Below are positions 4,779-7,147 of a stretch of DNA of 7,147 nt, piece by piece; the first letter of the stretch is position 1; each line of letters starts with the position of its first letter. A program made the translations under genes and the position numbers. The stretch lies in assembly GCA_934623545.1 (NCBI GenBank), contig CAKTVN010000083.1, positions 1-7,147 of the forward strand, given 5' to 3'. Source of the stretch: an uncultured Oscillospiraceae bacterium (lineage in GTDB: Bacteria; Bacillota; Clostridia; Oscillospirales; Oscillospiraceae). The notes beneath the pieces were generated by a model, which saw only the letters and a list, made by a program, of their open reading frames with translations, was not told the DNA's origin and did not search any database.

Positions 4779-6869
4779 ATGAAATGCAAGATCCTGCATG
4801 AATCGCGCGGGCGGCTGCGGGTGCGGCTGCTGTGCGGCAGAATGTCGCTGCATGAGGCGGACATTCTGGAATATTATCTTTTGAATGTATCCGGCGTTCG
4901 GAGCGTTAAAGTCTATGACCGGACGCAGGACGCCGCGGTGGAATATGACGCGGCGCAAGACCGCTCCGCCGTCGTGCGGGCGCTGGCTGCGTTCTCCTTC
5001 GCCTCGGCGGAGGCGATGGAGCTGGTGCCGGAGCACACCTCCCGCACGCTCAACCGCGAATTTGAGGACAAGCTCGCGGGCGCGGTGATACGGCGCGCAT
5101 TTTCGCGGCTGTTCCTGCCCGCGCCGGTCACGACGGCACTTGCCCTCTTCCGCTCGGTCAAATACATCCGCGAGGGGCTGAAGGCGCTGTGGCATGGGAA
5201 GCTCTCCGTCGCGGTGCTCGACGCCACGGCGGTGACGGTCTCCATGCTGCGCGGCGATTTCGCGACCGCGTGCTCCGTCATGTTCATGCTGCGGCTGGGC
5301 GAAATTCTCGAGGAGTGGACGCACAAGAAATCCGTCGCTGATCTCGCGGGCGCGATGGCGCTCAACGTCGACAAAGTCTGGCGGAAGACAGACGAGACGG
5401 AAATTCTTGTCCCGATCTCCGAGATCAGCGCCGGCGACTGCATCGTCGTCCGCACGGGCAACCTCATTGCGCTCGACGGCAAGGTCGTCGAGGGCGAGGC
5501 GAGCATCAATCAGGCGTCCATCACCGGTGAGTCCATGCCGATCGCGAAGCGCCCCGGCAGCTATGTCTACGCCGGGACGGTCGTCGAAGAGGGCGAGTGC
5601 GTCATCCGCGTGGAAAAAGCGATGGGAAGCGGACGCTATGACCGCATCGTTCAGATGATCGAGGCATCTGAAAAGCTCAAGTCGACCGCCGAGGACAAGG
5701 CGTCGCGCCTTGCAGACCGTTTGGTCCCCTATACGCTGGGCGGGACGGTCCTGACCTATCTTTTCACGCGCAATGTGACCAAGATGCTCGCCGTACTGAT
5801 GGTCGACTTCTCCTGCGCGCTCAAGCTCGCCATGCCGATCGCGGTGCTCTCCGCGATGCGCGAGAGCAGCGGCTATCACATCTCCGTCAAGGGCGGTCGC
5901 TTCCTTGAGGCGGTCTCCAAGGCGGACACGGTCGTTTTTGACAAGACCGGCACGCTGACCTACGCTACCCCGACCGTCGCGCAGATCATCCCCTTCGGCG
6001 GACACGAGGAGCGCGAAATGCTGCGCCTCGCCGCTTGCCTGGAGGAGCATTATCCGCACTCGATGGCGAACGCCGTCGTGGAGGAGGCGAAGAAGCGCGG
6101 GCTTTCGCACGAGGAATACCATTCCCAGGTGCAGTATGTTGTCGCGCACGGCATTTCCAGCATGGTCAACACGGAAAAGGTCCTGATCGGCAGCGCGCAC
6201 TTCGTCTTTGAGGACGAGGGCTGCCGCGTACCGGAGGGCGAGGAGGAGAAATTCTCTGCGCTCCCGGCGCAGTATTCCCATCTGTATCTGTGCATCGCGG
6301 GCGAGCTCGCGGCAGTGATCTGCATCTTTGACCCGCTGCGCCGCGAGGCAAGGGACGCCATCCGTGCGCTGCACGAATGCGGCATCCGAAAGGTCGTCAT
6401 GATGACCGGCGACAACCGGAAGACGGCGGAATCCGTCGCGGCGGAGGTCGGCGTCGACGCGTTCTTCGCCGAGGTCCTGCCCGAGGAGAAGGCGGCGTTC
6501 ATCCGCAGCGAAAAGGAAGCCGGGCACACAGTCATCATGATCGGCGACGGCGTAAACGACTCCCCTGCCCTGTCCGAAGCAGACGCGGGCATCGCCATCT
6601 CGACCGGCGCCGCCATCGCGCGCGAGATCGCGGACATCACGATCGCGTCCGAGGACCTGTTTGAGCTGATCACGCTGCGGCGGCTGAGCGAGGCGCTGAT
6701 GGCGCGCATCCACCGCAATTACCGTTTCATCGTCGGCTTCAATTTCACGCTGATCGTCCTGGGCGTCGCGGGCATTCTTCCGCCGACCACGTCGGCGCTG
6801 CTGCATAACGCGTCCACGCTGGGGATCAGCCTCAAGAGCATGACCAATCTTCTGGACAAGGAGAAATAA
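4779..6869 (+). CDS. Heavy-metal P1B-type ATPase with SCALKL transport motif
   Basis: A 696-residue ATP-driven membrane cation pump. I start at the ATG at 4779, with GGAGG 11 bases upstream; an in-frame TTG at 4743 sits in the preceding hairpin. In order: an HMA-like N-terminal domain (1-~70, ILHESRGRLRVRL) with no CxxC; membrane helices at ~112-180; actuator motif TGES (249-252); the transport helix with SCALKLAMP (345-353) in place of the usual CPC-type motif; phosphorylation site DKTGT (Asp388); HYPHS (424-428), where the usual HP is HS; MMTGD (541-545); GDGVND (589-594); and a last hydrophobic pair (648-~685, with HNAST). The pump is complete. Family resemblance is to Clostridia 'heavy metal translocating' ATPases; substrate is uncertain (Mn, Fe, Zn or Co are more plausible than Cu given the lack of CPC and CxxC). 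It is co-transcribed with the DUF6110-like gene and ends in its own terminator. Confidence 0.92.
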   Translation: MKCKILHESRGRLRVRLLCGRMSLHEADILEYYLLNVSGVRSVKVYDRTQDAAVEYDAAQDRSAVVRALAAFSFASAEAMELVPEHTSRTLNREFEDKLAGAVIRRAFSRLFLPAPVTTALALFRSVKYIREGLKALWHGKLSVAVLDATAVTVSMLRGDFATACSVMFMLRLGEILEEWTHKKSVADLAGAMALNVDKVWRKTDETEILVPISEISAGDCIVVRTGNLIALDGKVVEGEASINQASITGESMPIAKRPGSYVYAGTVVEEGECVIRVEKAMGSGRYDRIVQMIEASEKLKSTAEDKASRLADRLVPYTLGGTVLTYLFTRNVTKMLAVLMVDFSCALKLAMPIAVLSAMRESSGYHISVKGGRFLEAVSKADTVVFDKTGTLTYATPTVAQIIPFGGHEEREMLRLAACLEEHYPHSMANAVVEEAKKRGLSHEEYHSQVQYVVAHGISSMVNTEKVLIGSAHFVFEDEGCRVPEGEEEKFSALPAQYSHLYLCIAGELAAVICIFDPLRREARDAIRALHECGIRKVVMMTGDNRKTAESVAAEVGVDAFFAEVLPEEKAAFIRSEKEAGHTVIMIGDGVNDSPALSEADAGIAISTGAAIAREIADITIASEDLFELITLRRLSEALMARIHRNYRFIVGFNFTLIVLGVAGILPPTTSALLHNASTLGISLKSMTNLLDKEK

Positions 6870-6898
6870 AAAATGCCGCCCGCAAGGGCGGCATTTTT
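6869..6898 (+). terminator. Intrinsic terminator of the ATPase unit, symmetrical
   Basis: AAAAATGCCGCCC, loop GCAA, GGGCGGCATTTTT: a perfect dyad beginning at the stop codon. The loop and A/T flanks match the alaS-hit terminator, and it can work in both directions, so it would also stop transcription arriving from the minus-strand transposase. Confidence 0.93.
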
Positions 6899-6917
6899 GT
6901 CACTCCAAAGGGGTGAC
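6899..6917. repeat. GTCACTCC-AAA-GGGGTGAC stem-loop after the ATPase terminator
   Basis: Eight-bp stem (one G-T wobble) joined directly to the terminator T-run, as at 2367-2385; related to the hairpin at 3025-3046. Confidence 0.7.
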
Positions 6918-7147
6918 ACTAAAACCTAATTAAAACAATTGATTATCCAACTACGCCCTGTAATGCTCTTTATCATATCAGAGGTCAAGGCGCAAATGGT
7001 ATCGCAAAGCCGATCTACTACCTTCTCCAAAGTAGCAAACACTTCATTGCGGAAGCCCGTGATTCGGAGCTCTTTCCATATCTGCTCGATGGGATTCATC
7101 TCAGGCGTATACGGTGGAATGTAAAACAACTCTATGTTTTCCGGGAT
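6918..7147 (-). mobile_element. Right-hand part of an IS630-like insertion sequence
   Basis: The transposase fragment with its few 3' bases. The element end must lie within about 8 bases of the stop or overlap the gene's 3' end, because the hairpin ending at 6917 belongs to the ATPase terminator region. IS630 elements insert at TA; a TA occurs at 6920-6921. The other end and the terminal inverted repeat cannot be seen, so this boundary is a guess. Confidence 0.5.
6926..7147 (-). CDS. IS630-type transposase, C-terminal 73 residues (5' end outside window)
   Basis: The minus-strand frame is open from the window edge (IPENIELFYIPPYTPEMNPIEQIWKEL is read in two parts: ENIELFYIPPYTPEM and NPIEQIWKELR) to a TAG at 6926. 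The PPYTPEMNPIEQIWKELR block is the hallmark of the third acidic residue of the DDE catalytic triad in IS630/Tc1-mariner-like transposases; the Glu in NPIE is the likely catalytic one. The region is clearly more A/T-rich than the rest of the window, in line with acquired DNA. The first two catalytic Asp residues would lie outside the window, so I cannot tell whether the gene is intact or whether it needs a frameshift as some IS630 members do. Confidence 0.9.
   Translation of the reverse strand: MPENIELFYIPPYTPEMNPIEQIWKELRITGFRNEVFATLEKVVDRLCDTICALTSDMIKSITGRSWIINCFN

Noticed and set aside
4404..6806. An 800-codon open frame on the minus strand, antisense to the ATPase gene
   Set aside because: It is Arg/Asp/His-rich with no recognisable domain, and lies opposite a pump gene with every P-type ATPase motif. 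It comes from the strong third-position GC bias of the plus-strand gene.

Overview
The window looks like chromosomal sequence from a fairly GC-rich (by eye about 60%) low-complexity-rich Bacillota, most likely a gut-type Clostridia of the Oscillospiraceae/Ruminococcaceae kind. This is an inference. It rests on strong AGGAGG-type ribosome binding sites, a small membrane-anchored protein paired with a Clostridia-style P1B ATPase, and intergenic DNA packed with short GC-rich hairpins. No 16S rRNA or other taxonomic marker is present.

Layout. Bases 1-2334 hold the 3' three quarters of alaS (alanyl-tRNA synthetase), followed 13 bases later by a HIT/HINT-family hydrolase gene; the pair ends at a strong, symmetrical intrinsic terminator. 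Bases 2335-3088 hold no credible gene but are full of structure: a series of perfect stem-loops, an approximately 131-bp element with 27-bp imperfect terminal inverted repeats, a 52-bp sequence present twice in opposite orientation, and a run of eight consecutive hairpins that ends exactly at the cysK stop codon. Bases 3089-4235 on the minus strand are a cysteine biosynthesis unit: a near-consensus promoter, a 25-codon upstream reading frame with three Cys codons, then cysK. Diverging from it on the plus strand is a second transcription unit (4327-6898): an extended -10 promoter, a dyad resembling a DtxR/MntR-type box in the 5' UTR, a small DUF6110-like membrane protein, a stem-loop, and a heavy-metal P-type ATPase with an unusual SCALKL transport motif and no CxxC in its HMA-like domain. 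A second symmetrical terminator closes it. The right end (6926-7147, minus) is the C-terminal part of an IS630-type transposase that runs off the window.

The genes form three unrelated functional blocks (translation quality and nucleotide hydrolysis; cysteine synthesis with a likely Cys-sensing leader; metal export or handling). The points most worth following are the Cys-containing leader ORF upstream of cysK, the hairpin/repeat-packed 750-bp gap between the convergent hit and cysK genes, and the metal ATPase with its small partner and putative metal-responsive operator.
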